A stretch of 64,000 nt of DNA from Roseiarcus sp963776665 (GTDB lineage: Bacteria; Pseudomonadota; Alphaproteobacteria; Rhizobiales; Beijerinckiaceae): assembly GCA_963776665.1 (NCBI GenBank), contig CAVZNQ010000023.1, forward strand, positions 1 to 64,000, given 5' to 3'. Positions within the stretch are counted from its first letter, which is position 1; each line of letters begins with the position of its first letter. The notes under the pieces are model-generated. The model was not told the origin of the DNA and did not search any database. It was given only the letters and a program-made list of their open reading frames with translations. Of this stretch, positions 1 to 8,779 are shown piece by piece. The position numbers were made by a program, and so were the translations under genes.

Positions 1-853
1 GCTTGCCGCCGCGCATCCTGCCCTGCTCGATGAGCTTGTTATAGGATGCGATCATCCGCATCTCACGAATGAGCGAGGTATTGAAGCTGATCTCTTGCAT
101 GCGGTTCATGATTGCCGGCGACGTGGTCGGAACCCCAGGGCGCTCACTTGGAGTGGATATGGACGATCGGGGATGTTCACGCGAATCGCAATCATAAACC
201 AACGGATTAGATCGCGGGATCTGCCCGCATAACTACCGTCCCAATAGTATTCGCCGTCAAGCTCGATAGACTGCATCAAAAGTGGCAGGCAGGTTGAGGC
301 GAGTACATGCTCTACGCGAAGCTCCTTGCCGGTGAATAGTTTCACTTTAGCCGTCTGAACGTTGGTAGCGCACAGGAATAATTTGAGGGCCGTTTGTCCA
401 CGTACGCGCTCAAAGTTAATGGCCTCCGCTAAGAGATCTTGAGCGGATTGTGGTTGAACGGATTCATCTGATAGGGAGACGTGAGGTAGGTCGATCTTGA
501 GAAACGAAAAGCCGAGCGAATGTTCGAGGCCGAAATCGGAATTTCCTTTGTCGACTGGGCAGGGTTGAAAATTCCGCGGGCCGACAGGCGGAACCTTTTC
601 CGCCAATGAAGCTCGCACTGCGCACCGCGCTCCTCGCGACCGCCTGCGGCTAGGCCGTCGGCGAACACGACCGCATTAACAGCGCCGGCGCTCGTTGCGC
701 TGATGCCTTCGAAGCTGAGCCGTTCTTCCTCGAGCAGACGATCAAGCACGCCCAGGTGGACGCGCCATGACTTCCGCCACCCGGCAGCGCCAGGTTCACA
801 ACTTGGGCATGAGCAGCCTTTTTGGGCAGAGAACGCCGTCCGGCTACCGACAT
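1..853 (-). pseudogene. Patatin-like phospholipase remnant (multiple frameshifts, runs off left edge)
   Basis: Pieces of one patatin-family serine lipase are readable in successive minus-strand frames. They are the oxyanion-hole motif GGGSHGA near 800, a nucleophile-elbow segment ISATSAGAVNA (family G-x-S-x-G) near 690-720, a middle part with ATNVQTAKVKLF near 340, and the catalytic-dyad Asp in YYWDGSYAG near 230-250. A C-terminal piece, NRMQEISFNTSLIREMR, lies between 60 and 115 and continues to the window edge. Patatins hydrolyse acyl lipids through a Ser-Asp dyad. All motifs appear in family order but no single frame links them, so at least three frameshifts separate them. The whole neighbourhood is decayed, so a real pseudogene is likely, although sequencing indels could add to the count. 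Confidence 0.8.
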
Positions 854-1184
854 TTGACGCCTTCATCCGCAGTACGAGTGCGCACGCGGTCAAACCTCGT
901 AAGCTTCTAGTTGGCATCCGTTGGGGCGCCTGTCGCATTTGTTACCGTACGGCCTCGCCGACCGCGGGCTTAAGAGGGCGGTGGCCGGAAGGCGGGCAGG
1001 AACGTCCGACCTTGTCCAATTCTCGCTCCCGTTGCCAGCCATCCGTAGCAAACGTTTCGCCCAAGATGGGAGATTACCTAGGTGTGTCCGCAGGAGATCC
1101 GTATTTGGAACACCGTGGGGATTAATTGAGCACGTCAAGAAGTATTTAAGCTGTGTATATCTGCTGTTTGAACTGGCAGTGACC
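854..1184. other. No recognisable gene
   Basis: Open frames here are overlapping low-complexity translations on both strands with no recognisable domain and no convincing ribosome binding site. I see no tRNA, terminator or clear repeat. It is probably degraded island sequence. Confidence 0.5.
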
Positions 1185-1364
1185 ATGAACGCTCGGCTAA
1201 AATATCGATTTAAGCTTGAGGCGGGGCTCGTGGTGCTTTTGATCGTGACAGCCACCTTGGTAGTGGTAGCCTTCGCGTTGGGATGGCTAAGTGGCTACAA
1301 AAAAGCCTGCACAGTACATGGCTGGCACATCCGTCGTGAGGACGAGAAGTCGCGTCGCCCTTGA
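1185..1364 (+). CDS. Small single-pass membrane protein, unknown function
   Basis: This is a 59-residue ORF with a cytoplasmic-looking basic N-terminus (MNARLKYRFK), one hydrophobic segment at about residues 13-36 and a charged tail ending REDEKSRRP. That layout fits a small inner-membrane protein. The internal ATG at 1185 is preferred because upstream codons of the longer frame look non-coding. It converges with another tiny membrane ORF at 1403-1546. I recognise no family; coding is plausible but unproven. Confidence 0.35.
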   Translation: MNARLKYRFKLEAGLVVLLIVTATLVVVAFALGWLSGYKKACTVHGWHIRREDEKSRRP

Positions 1365-1402
1365 AAGCGCGGACGCGAATGTTTCCTGCCCATCTGCTCA
1401 AC

Positions 1403-1546
1403 TTAATCTTTGGGCGTTTGTTTTCGCGACGACGTGCCGTCGGCGGGGGTGTCACCGAACTGCATTTGACTGCACAAATAGCCGAGCAGATAGCTCAGAA
1501 CGGCAATGGCCAGCAGGAGCGCCAGCGAATGGCTGTCAATGTACAT
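1403..1546 (-). CDS. Small single-pass membrane protein, unknown function
   Basis: This is a 47-residue ORF with one hydrophobic segment at about residues 7-25 (LALLLAIAVLSYLLGYLC) followed by a polar, lysine-containing tail. It lies tail-to-tail with the membrane ORF at 1185-1364, with 38 bases between. Both carry a Gly-Tyr pair at the end of the hydrophobic stretch. No family recognised; the call rests only on composition. Confidence 0.3.
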   Translation of the reverse strand: MYIDSHSLALLLAIAVLSYLLGYLCSQMQFGDTPADGTSSRKQTPKD

Positions 1547-1901
1547 GGAACGGTCGCACTGATCTATGGTCCCCGAATGAACAGTAGGAGAGAACAACCC
1601 TGCGTGCGACTGCAGAGCGAATTGTCCACAGAGATTTACATCCCCTAATTTTGGGGGGTAGTCGTGGGCCTGGCACGAATACGGCAATCGCCATATCAAC
1701 CATACGACGCGCGATAAGTGCCCTGGCGCAGCCGATCGGTCGAACATCCAGGCCATAGCAGCGAAAGAGAGGGGCTTACATACCTGAGCTGCGCGGCGCA
1801 AGCATCGCGCGCGACAAGCGATCAGGGCCATCAATCGCTTTTAACGGTTCACTTTAGGAGGTGCGACATTTCCTCGAGCTACTCCCAGCAAGGCCTTGTC
1901 T

Positions 1902-2078
1902 TCATTTGTTGTTTCGCTGGCCGCCGAATTTTTCCCCGCGGAAACTAGCCGCGGCGAAGGTGACGATCAGAATATCGCGTTTGGCATTCGCTATTAGGTC
2001 GTAGAGCGCCTGATCGATGCGACGGTTCCAGTCGAGGACCTCGCGCGTCTTGATATCGCTGTCCAGGAGTTGAACCAC
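1902..2078 (-). CDS. Short ORF with a glutathione S-transferase-like N-terminus, probably a remnant
   Basis: A GTG start at 2078 is preceded by a well-placed GGAGG. The first residues, VQLLDSDIKTREVLDW, resemble the N-terminus of one bacterial GST subfamily, which then continues with a CSQK active-site region. Here the sequence instead diverges into DLIANAKRDILIVTF, which I do not recognise, and ends at 58 residues. A GST C-terminal fragment lies upstream on the same strand (2129-2653), so two GST copies may once have been in tandem. The similarity is short and the identification tentative. Confidence 0.35.
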   Translation of the reverse strand: MVQLLDSDIKTREVLDWNRRIDQALYDLIANAKRDILIVTFAAASFRGEKFGGQRNNK

Positions 2079-2128
2079 GTCTACCTCCAATGCTTAAACT
2101 TGCTGTCTTTGTCCGCGTCCCGGTCTGG

Positions 2129-2653
2129 CTACGCGGCGACGTTGCCTTGCAACGGTGGCTCGGAGAGCCCGCGGATGCTGGCTTTGGTGGCTTGCCCGCG
2201 TTCCTTCATGAGCTCCAGATATTTGGGATTAAGCCACGCCGCGATGCCGTTGCGATAGCCCGCGGTCTGCTTCAACGATCGAACCAGGACCCCAAGGCTG
2301 GGTAGTGCGACCAGACCTCGGTCATGTGCAGGTGCGCGAAGCGGCACATGTACGGAAGATAGGCGAGGTCGGCCAGCGTCAGCTCGTCGCCAACGAGCCG
2401 AATCGCTTGATGCCAGCGCGGTGTTCATATCCGCAAGCTGCCGCTTCCACCCATCGAGGGCAAGCAGGAACGATTTCGAGCTAGCGCCGGACGGCACGAC
2501 ATCGCGGTACACGGCCTGAAGGCGGGGATCGGCGCTGTCCGAGTGGTCCGATTCGAGTGCTTGATCGTTCTTATGAACAGCGAGGAGCTGGTCGCGAAAC
2601 GCAATGCCGACGCTGATCGTCGCGATATGCATCGCAGCCGGTCCAAACCGCAA
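2129..2653 (-). pseudogene. Glutathione S-transferase C-terminal domain remnant
   Basis: Reading across frames recovers a GST C-terminal all-helical domain. The N-terminal half of the fragment contains LQAVYRDVVPSGASSKSF. The middle, in another frame (about 2290-2400), gives RLVGDELTLADLAYLPYM, the family's conserved LxLADLA segment with its capping Asp. The last part returns to the first frame with LKQTAGYRNGIAAWLNPKY. At least two frameshifts separate these pieces, and the thioredoxin-like N-terminal domain with the glutathione site is absent. It cannot encode a functional enzyme as it stands. Confidence 0.7.
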
Positions 2654-3222
2654 TCGCCTATCGATTGCTGAAAACCCGAGAATGAATTATCTTATCGAAG
2701 GTGGCGCGTAGGTGATCTGTTCTTATTTATTTCGTGACGAATGTTCTGGCCCCTCCGTGTTTATGCCAGCACGAGCCAGATTGGCTTTGAAACTGACCGT
2801 TTCGGCAACACCGAGGACGACATCAAATAATTGCGGACCCAAGGTCCATATAAAGATACTCCAGTTTGGAGCGCGCAATGTTTCTACGCCGGCACCGACT
2901 GTCCAACCGCCTCTGAATGCCTGCCCTGATGAATGGTGTAAGCGCGTCCCAAGCTTGAACTTCGCCTACGGCCAACCCGCCCATGATGTAGGGCAACCAA
3001 GTCCGGCGGAGCCCAGCGCATATTCGAGGCATCGGGGGTGATGCCGTTAGTACAAGTGAGACGCGCTCCCGCCCCAGCCCCAAGCGCCATAGCCTCCTCG
3101 CGCAACTCTCGGCTCCACGTGACGCGCAACGCGGCAATTCTTGGTCGTTTTGTTTTCCGCCGACGCGGCTGTCCACCGACGGCGGGGTCGCAACGTTTAC
3201 CGACGCATCATTGGGGCCGACC
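2654..3222. other. No recognisable gene
   Basis: Several overlapping ORFs of 80-145 codons exist on both strands, but none shows a domain, a signal peptide or a credible start site that I can recognise. The stretch sits between a broken GST gene and a small membrane protein, and is best treated as decayed island DNA. Confidence 0.45.
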
Positions 3223-3552
3223 TCAGTCAGAGCTTTCGCAATGCCGGGCGGCTCCACAATCTTCGGGTTCGTGCTCGTTTACGGCAGCACCCAAGCGATC
3301 ATCGGTCCTTGAATCCATCGTGGACTCGACGACTGATTGCGGGTGTGGCTGTGCAGCCTCGGGCGCGTTGATCAGCGCTTGGGCCGGTGCCGACAATATG
3401 TGCGCCGCGACCGACGCTTGGCCAGTCGGGACATCAGCGAGCGATAAAACTACTCCGCCGCCAGCTATCGCGCCAATGGCCATCGCTACTAGAAATCTGT
3501 TCGCGACTGGGACATGATCCCATTCGGGATGGAAGTTCTTGGCGTGACGCAT
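3223..3552 (-). CDS. Hypothetical single-pass membrane/periplasmic protein
   Basis: Starting at the ATG at 3552 gives 109 residues. There is a short polar N-terminus (MRHAKNFHPEWDHVPV), one hydrophobic segment at about residues 19-37 (FLVAMAIGAIAGGGVVLSL) and a polar, probably periplasmic tail. The longer frame back to 3702 has an unlikely basic leader, so the internal start is preferred. No family is recognised. Its coding status is supported only by the topology pattern. Confidence 0.45.
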   Translation of the reverse strand: MRHAKNFHPEWDHVPVANRFLVAMAIGAIAGGGVVLSLADVPTGQASVAAHILSAPAQALINAPEAAQPHPQSVVESTMDSRTDDRLGAAVNEHEPEDCGAARHCESSD

Positions 3553-3729
3553 TTTACTCAACTCGCGCTTTATCGCCGGCTTGCCCCGACCCGCCGAACG
3601 TAGTGTAGGTGCGCCGTTCTGTCGAGTACACCTTGGTAGATGCCTGTTATCTGAGAGGACCAATGGATCCATACATCGGTATAATGTGACGACACTACGC
3701 AACGGTCGGGCGAATGTGAAAGCGCTGGT

Positions 3730-3924
3730 TTATGGTGCAGTGAAGCTGCTACCGAGTGCCGTCTTGATCATCGTCTCGCGACCGTGCTTGGCCCAAATCT
3801 CAGCCAAATCCCGGTGGAAGCCTGCCGAGAATGCTTGGCGAGTACCAACGGGGCGACCGTTCAAATTACCCGATTGGCCTGGCTTCCATTGGGTCGGCTT
3901 GCTGATTTCAGTTATGTTTGACAC
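3730..3924 (-). CDS. DUF5681 domain protein, truncated
   Basis: The 64 residues contain KPGQSGNLNGRPVGTRQAF near positions 14-32, the diagnostic core of DUF5681, followed by FHRDLAEIWAKHGRETM. This small domain is common in phage- and island-associated proteins of alphaproteobacteria. Its function is unknown, with a terminase-like or DNA-packaging association sometimes inferred from context. Family members normally continue well past this point; here the frame ends with TALGSSFTAP, so the gene is probably truncated. It is a marker of mobile DNA in this island. Confidence 0.65.
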   Translation of the reverse strand: MSNITEISKPTQWKPGQSGNLNGRPVGTRQAFSAGFHRDLAEIWAKHGRETMIKTALGSSFTAP

Positions 3925-4610
3925 CTGTTTTCACCTGATAATTCGTATCCTAGTTCACTCATGCTCTATTCCGGAAATGAAGAAAGTCTCTGCGGCCAGG
4001 CGAGCAGAGTTAGTCGTGTTGGTTGAACAGAAAAGGGCTATCGCAATCGCGGTGCAACGTCGCCCGGGAGGCGGCGATGAACCCGACCGCTAATCGGCCA
4101 ACGGATTAATGATTTCTGTGCGCGATATGAAAATGGAATGGATGTGTAAGGTTCACGCAGAATGCGATCCGCCAGGATCCCGATCTGGGAGACACAAATT
4201 CCAGCGCCGAATCAAGCAAGGAAGGTGTACGAAAACAGCATTCTCAAATTCACTCAATTCCTCAACATAATCTTCAGACAAAGCCCTTATCAAGAACGCT
4301 AATACGCGAGGTCATGGCGCTGGTGCCTTCGGCCCGGCGGTGGGCCGTCGGGCACGACAGCGGAGCCCATCCAAGAAGGGTCCTCAATCCTGGAGCGACC
4401 GATGTTGGACGATCGCGAATACCTGGAGCTATTGCGTAACAAGGTCCAGCCCGTCGTTTCGAAGTAATCCTAGCATGGAGAGCATGCCGGGGCTCGAAAT
4501 CAATCAGGCCGCCCGACACGCTCGAACCAGCGGCGCCGCCGGTCAACGCGCAGGCTGAAATCCGGCCAGCTCGAGGCAGTAGTGCGCTGGTATCGCCCGG
4601 TGCTGCAGAA
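3925..4610. other. No confident gene; a few very short ORFs
   Basis: The stretch is relatively AT-rich for the window. It holds a possible 38-residue ORF from 3977 (MKKVSAARRAELVVLVEQ) and a 21-residue ORF around 4402-4467 (MLDDREYLELLRNKVQPVV), neither assignable. The second could be the detached N-terminus of a larger island protein, perhaps related to the protease downstream. No terminator or repeat stands out. Confidence 0.4.
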
Positions 4611-5321
4611 GTGGCCGACGACCACTTCATAACCAAATCCGACGACGAGGGGGATCCGCGTTTCGTCGATCCGAACAAGGCCGCCTCGAAAGAATTACTC
4701 GCTGCGCTGGAGAAAAATCGCCGCGTGCTCGACCCCGTGCTTCGCTCAGTCGGTCGGATCGAGCTGACCAATAACATTCAATATCCTTGGGTCGGAACCG
4801 GCTGGCTCATTGGTAGCGATCTCGGCAGCGACATTATTGTCACGAATGCCCACGTCGGCCGCGAGTTCGGCCTGCGCTCTGGGGAGGGTTACGTTTTTCG
4901 CCCCGGCGTTCCTAACGCCTCGACACGGCAATCGGCCCGGATCGACTTCCGCGAAGAAGTCAAAGGAACGTCGCCGCGGGAGTTTCCGATCAGCGAAATC
5001 ATCTGGATTTCGGAGCTACCGGGCCTCGACATGTGCCTACTGCGCGTTTCGAGGACCGCCGGCGCCGACCGCATTGACCCGCCGATCCAATTGATAACGG
5101 AGCAGCCCAGCGACGACGCCATGCTGGCGGTGGTCGGGTATCCCGGTTCGAACAACGGCTATGATCCGGCGCCGTTTGAGAAGCTGTTCGGCCTGGTGAC
5201 CGGCAATAAGCGGTTTTCGCCGCTCCTGCAAGAGCGCGCATGGGCCAGGACATGCTGGCAACTGATGGGCGGCTTTGTTCCCCCTGCGACAATGGACAGC
5301 AGGGAGGGCGTTCGCTCATGA
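4611..5321 (+). pseudogene. Trypsin-like serine protease domain, truncated before the catalytic serine
   Basis: The 236-residue frame has a chymotrypsin/HtrA-like fold signature. GTGWLIGSDLGSDIIVTNAHV carries the catalytic His at about residue 81, and LDMCLLRV carries the catalytic Asp at about residue 139. A Gly-rich barrel segment, AVVGYPGSNNGYD, follows. The expected GNSGxP nucleophile block never appears. The frame instead runs into ARTCWQLMGGFVPPATMD from about 5230, which looks out of frame. It therefore lacks the catalytic serine, by deletion or frameshift. The true N-terminus may lie upstream in another frame. There is no signal peptide, so a cytoplasmic island-encoded protease is likely. 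Confidence 0.7.
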
Positions 5322-6007
5322 GCCGCCCTCAGCTAAACCCCCGACGACGCGAGGCTCTCCGGGGCCGCGAGGCATGCCCTGTAGCATCCCTCATCCGCGA
5401 GCATAGCCTCACCGCATCCGGCAACGCCGAGCTCGCGCCGGTCAAGGTGAGGTACGATAGAAAGATCAGATCAGACTGGTCAGAGCCCGGACAAGATGGG
5501 TTCAACCTTTCAAGGGAGGTCAGCGACCTACGCTCGCGCCCGGACCTTCTCGACGACCGCGACAAGGCCTTCCTACGGATGGTCGAGACGAGCTCGATCC
5601 GAGGCCCGCGTGACGTGTTTCTTTCCCCTGTCCACCAAAGGCGGCTGGCGAACATTTGTCACCGCTACACCTCCCACGGCCATGAGGCTGCATGGAGGAA
5701 GCGTCAGGCTGACCTCAAAGCCGCGTTGGAGCCAACCTCTCGCGGCGTCGAGTTCGTGAACGAGCGGGGGGTTCCAGTTGGCGACGTTCCAATACCGACG
5801 TTAGTCGCCCCCGCTTCCCAATCAGCCACTGCGTTCAACCATCCACGACACCACCGCTTCCTGCCCGCGCGGTCACAAAGCCGGGCTTTCCCAAATCGAA
5901 AGAACCAAAACAATGGCCGGTATCCAATTCGGAGCCAATGGCGAGATCGTTTCCAACGAGAGCGCAGACACCATGCGCCTCGGAGCCTCACAGTCCAATC
6001 CATTTAA
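5318..6007 (+). CDS. Hypothetical island protein
   Basis: An ATG at 5318 overlaps the stop of the protease frame as ATGA, which suggests translational coupling. The first ~190 residues are charged and contain LLDDRDKAFLRMVETS and VFLSPVHQRRLANICHRY, which look like real helical protein. The last ~35 codons overlap the next ORF and are arginine-rich in a way typical of shadow translation. The real protein may therefore end earlier or be frameshifted near 5880. No family recognised. Confidence 0.45.
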   Translation: MSRPQLNPRRREALRGREACPVASLIREHSLTASGNAELAPVKVRYDRKIRSDWSEPGQDGFNLSREVSDLRSRPDLLDDRDKAFLRMVETSSIRGPRDVFLSPVHQRRLANICHRYTSHGHEAAWRKRQADLKAALEPTSRGVEFVNERGVPVGDVPIPTLVAPASQSATAFNHPRHHRFLPARSQSRAFPNRKNQNNGRYPIRSQWRDRFQRERRHHAPRSLTVQSI

Positions 6008-7011
6008 CTTCCAGCCGAGCACGCAACTCGGCATCCCCTCGGCCGACCTAACCGCAGCCGCGAACGGCAATGAGGACGTGGCAACTCGCGCGGCTGGCGT
6101 GAGCATTCGCTCTGGCTCTGGCGGCTCGAGCGTGAACATCGGCCCTGGCGGGTTCATCGAGAAGTCAACCGAGGTCGCGAGAGCGAACAGCTACAACTTC
6201 TCTAACGGCGAGAGCGGCATCCTCTCGACGGCGCGCAGAGATGGCACGCTGCGCAGCGCCGATGAACTAAGGGACACCGATATGGTGACCATCGACGGCA
6301 TCGAGACCTCCGTCGCGGTCGCCCGCCGTCTCGGCTTCATCACTAAGTCTCGCACCGGCATCCTCGAAAACGTGTCGCCAGAGCAGCTCAAAGAAGCCAC
6401 TGGCGAGGCTGAGGCTGCACGCGCTGCGGAACAGGCGGCGAAGGACCAAGCGGAGGCACAAGCTGCCACCGAGGCAGCCAAGCTGTCGCCGGAAGCGGAA
6501 CAGGCGGCGCAGATGCTGGCGACAAAGGTTGACCAGAACACGCAGATCGGGCCTTAATCGAATTGGCAGACGCCGGACAAATTACCGAGCGAGCAATCAA
6601 CGCCGCCGCTTCCCAGGCGGGCATTGATCCATCGGACATGAAGGCCGCTCTCGCGACGGCGATGGCTGCTATGGCGGGCAGGCTACCGCGTTCCTCACGG
6701 GGCGCGGAGTGAACCCCGACCACTTTTACCAGTGGGCGAAGATCAACCATCCGACCGACTATCGCGCTGCCCTGATAGGACATGTGCAAGAGCGCCGCGT
6801 CGAGGCATGGGGCGCTCTCGCGGACCTCTACATGGTCAATCTGGACCGTATTTCACCAGACGTGATCCTCAGCGCGAACTTTCAAAACGGCATCACTGCC
6901 CGCATGGACTACGGCGCGCGAGCCGTGATCCTCGACATTCCGGGTCACGGAACCATGCGGTGGTCCGCTGCCGTTCGTGCTGGTTTGGTCGGCCCACACA
7001 GGCGAGGGTGA
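5913..7011 (+). pseudogene. Phage/island-like hypothetical protein split over three frames
   Basis: The first part (5913-6557) is 214 residues with a serine/asparagine/glycine-rich N-terminal half and an alanine/glutamate coiled-coil-like stretch (about residues 165-205). The next frame picks up directly at 6551 with LIELADAGQITERAINAA. A third frame continues through FLTGRGVNPDHFYQWAKINH to about 7011. The three pieces read as one protein of about 360 residues broken by two indels roughly 100-150 bases apart. The composition resembles phage structural or injection proteins, but I cannot name the family. No canonical slippery site is evident at the junctions. Confidence 0.5.
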
Positions 7012-7053
7012 GGCGACGATGGCAAGAGATCACTACGGACTCACGCCGACCGA

Positions 7054-7455
7054 ATGGACGCTGCCGCAGTCCACGACAGCAGCTACCGCAGCGACGATCC
7101 CCCGGCCTACTCCGAAGCGCGAGCCGCTGGCTTTGAGGCGGGCAAGGCCCTCCTGGCCGCAGCAGAGGAGGAACAGCGGTTCAATGACGGCGTCGAATGG
7201 CTCCGTGACTCGTTCAGTAGCGGCAACGCGGCGGGCCTTCCACCCGGCTCCTCGATATGCCGGGCTATGAACCCAATGGACCCTGACGCGGACCCTCGCG
7301 TCGTTTCGGTCCATGTGTTTCCCCTCGATCCTATGACCCCAGAGGAAGCCGTGCGGTCCGGCTTGTTCCCCTCTGGTCGCTTTGCGCGTCACGTCTACGA
7401 GCATAAGGTCAGGGAAGCGGGCTTCGTCGGTCAGTGGAGGCGTGAGTTATGGTAG
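7054..7455 (+). CDS. Hypothetical protein
   Basis: This is a 133-residue soluble, acidic ORF with an alanine-rich helix (ARAAGFEAGKALLAAAEEEQ) at about residues 22-41 and a C-terminal part rich in aromatic and proline residues. It overlaps the next ORF by seven bases (ATGGTAG), pointing to coupled translation. A better start may be the ATG at 7019 in another frame (MARDHYGLTPTEW) if an indel lies near 7055. I do not recognise a family. Confidence 0.5.
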   Translation: MDAAAVHDSSYRSDDPPAYSEARAAGFEAGKALLAAAEEEQRFNDGVEWLRDSFSSGNAAGLPPGSSICRAMNPMDPDADPRVVSVHVFPLDPMTPEEAVRSGLFPSGRFARHVYEHKVREAGFVGQWRRELW

Positions 7456-7754
7456 CCAGCAACGCGACCAGCGGAGCGACCAGCAAAGCGACCGGCGGAG
7501 CGAACAAGCCACGGAAGCCCCGGAAGCCCAAGCCGGGGACGTTCGCGGAGTTGGCGGCCTCTCTCGTGGAGCGAAGCGAACAGCGGAGTGGACAGAAGGC
7601 GGCCACCACCACGGCGCGGCCCCTGTCGTCCTTCCCCGATCACGTAGAGCTAGACGAATTCGGCTTCGACACCACGACCGGCTGCGCGGCTTTCGATGTC
7701 GGGGAGGACCGCCTTGTTCGACGGCCACCGGGCAGGCTACCAAAGCCGCGCTAG
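7449..7754 (+). CDS. Hypothetical basic protein
   Basis: This is a 101-residue ORF with a low-complexity Ser/Thr/Ala/Lys N-terminus containing KPRKPRKPKPGT (about residues 20-31), then a helical FAELAASLVERSEQRS and an acidic middle. It starts inside the end of the preceding ORF, so the two are probably co-translated. The lysine-proline tract suggests nucleic-acid contact, but that is inference only. Function unknown. Confidence 0.45.
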   Translation: MVASNATSGATSKATGGANKPRKPRKPKPGTFAELAASLVERSEQRSGQKAATTTARPLSSFPDHVELDEFGFDTTTGCAAFDVGEDRLVRRPPGRLPKPR

Positions 7755-7956
7755 TGGTGAGAATCTGACAATTGGTTCCCACCCGAAGAATTGATCGGAG
7801 TCGGACCAAGGGCAGGGTTGGTTGTGGGACGCCGGACGCCAAGTGATAAGAGGGGACGCTTAACAACGAATAAAGGTGAGGCGTCGTGTGTTTACGGCAG
7901 TGATAGTGACCGTGGCTTTGGCCGTAAGCCTTGGCTGTTAATGGAGGAATTACGCA

Positions 7957-8310
7957 ATGAAAAAGATTTCAGCTCTAAGCGCGCTAGTGCTTGCCGGTGC
8001 CTTTGTTACGTCGCTTGCTGCAAATGCCGCAACGATGCTCGCCGCTAAGAATGGCATGACGGTGTACGTCTTCGACAAAGACGAAGGTGGGACCCCTACA
8101 TGCTACGATGCCTGCAGCAAGCAATGGCCCGCATATCTTGCCAAGAGCGATGGAAAGATGGAAGAGGGCTGGGCCACCGTGAAGCGGAAAGATGGGCGCC
8201 TGCAATCGACCTATGACGGCAAGCCGCTCTACTTCTATTCCGGCGACAAGAAGAAGGGCGACAAGACTGGCGACGGTATCGGCGGCGTTTGGCATATCAT
8301 CAGCGAATAA
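7957..8310 (+). CDS. Secreted protein of the Lipoprotein_15 (PF03640-type) family
   Basis: A 25-residue signal peptide (MKKISALSALVLAGAF... to SLAANA) precedes a compact domain with the family's repeated motif. NGMTVYVFDKDEGGTPTCYD is followed by CSKQWPA, then a second copy around KPLYFYSGDKKKGDKTGDG ending in GGVWHII. The YxFxxD motif and the Cys pair fit this periplasmic family of unknown function, seen in many proteobacteria. There is no lipobox Cys, so it is secreted rather than lipidated. The GGAGG 8-12 bases before the ATG supports the start. A hairpin terminator lies about 120 bases downstream. Confidence 0.8.
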   Translation: MKKISALSALVLAGAFVTSLAANAATMLAAKNGMTVYVFDKDEGGTPTCYDACSKQWPAYLAKSDGKMEEGWATVKRKDGRLQSTYDGKPLYFYSGDKKKGDKTGDGIGGVWHIISE

Positions 8311-8428
8311 CCGTACTTCGTCCCAACGCGCGTTCTAGCGCAAAGGTTCGCAACCCACCTGATCGCGGGGCGGGTACCAAGCGTCAGGGTTGAACCACTA
8401 GACCCCCGTCCTGCCCACCACCTACAAC

Positions 8429-8483
8429 GCCCTCAACGAGACCCGTGCCTCACCCGCTCGGAGCCCGTTGAGGGCATTTTTTT
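8429..8483 (+). terminator. Rho-independent terminator
   Basis: A perfect 10-bp inverted repeat, GCCCTCAACG / CGTTGAGGGC (8429-8438 and 8466-8475), is followed by ATTTTTTT. It would end transcription of the secreted protein gene at 7957-8310. Confidence 0.8.
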
Positions 8484-8683
8484 CGAGTCAGTCGGGACGC
8501 TTTCGGGGCACCAAATGGCCCCCGTAGACGCTCAACTCCTTGCAGGAAGGTGGAAACGACACCGGCCACAAGAGAGGGCCGTCCACGGCGGGGCAGATTT
8601 GGGGGCGACTGCATTTGGCCGGTCGTCGCAGGGCGTAACCAAGCGGCTGGCGGGGTCTTCCCGTCAGTCTTTTTGGGCTAAAT

Positions 8684-8719
8684 CAGGGTAGCAAACAGGG
8701 TAGCGGTCAGGGTAGCAAG
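8684..8719. repeat. Three tandem 12-bp repeats (CAGGGTAGC + 3) next to the tRNA
   Basis: CAGGGTAGC begins at 8684, 8696 and 8708, exactly 12 bases apart. The three copies differ only in the last three bases of the unit (AAA, GGT, AAG). Regularly spaced short direct repeats close to a tRNA-borne attachment site are typical of arm-type integrase or excisionase binding sites. No integrase gene remains nearby. The role is inference. Confidence 0.6.
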
Positions 8720-8779
8720 GCCGTTGCTGAGGGTCCGAAGACCCTCAAATCATTGGTTTTTCTGGGTATTCACTGACGC

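Noticed and set aside
2823..3257. Possible tripartite tricarboxylate receptor (Bug) remnant on the minus strand
   Set aside because: One short stretch looked suggestive, but no family motif could be aligned in order, so it is listed as unrecognised.
6540..6560. Programmed -1 frameshift site
   Set aside because: No canonical slippery heptamer at the frame change and a second break follows within 150 bases; indels explain it better.
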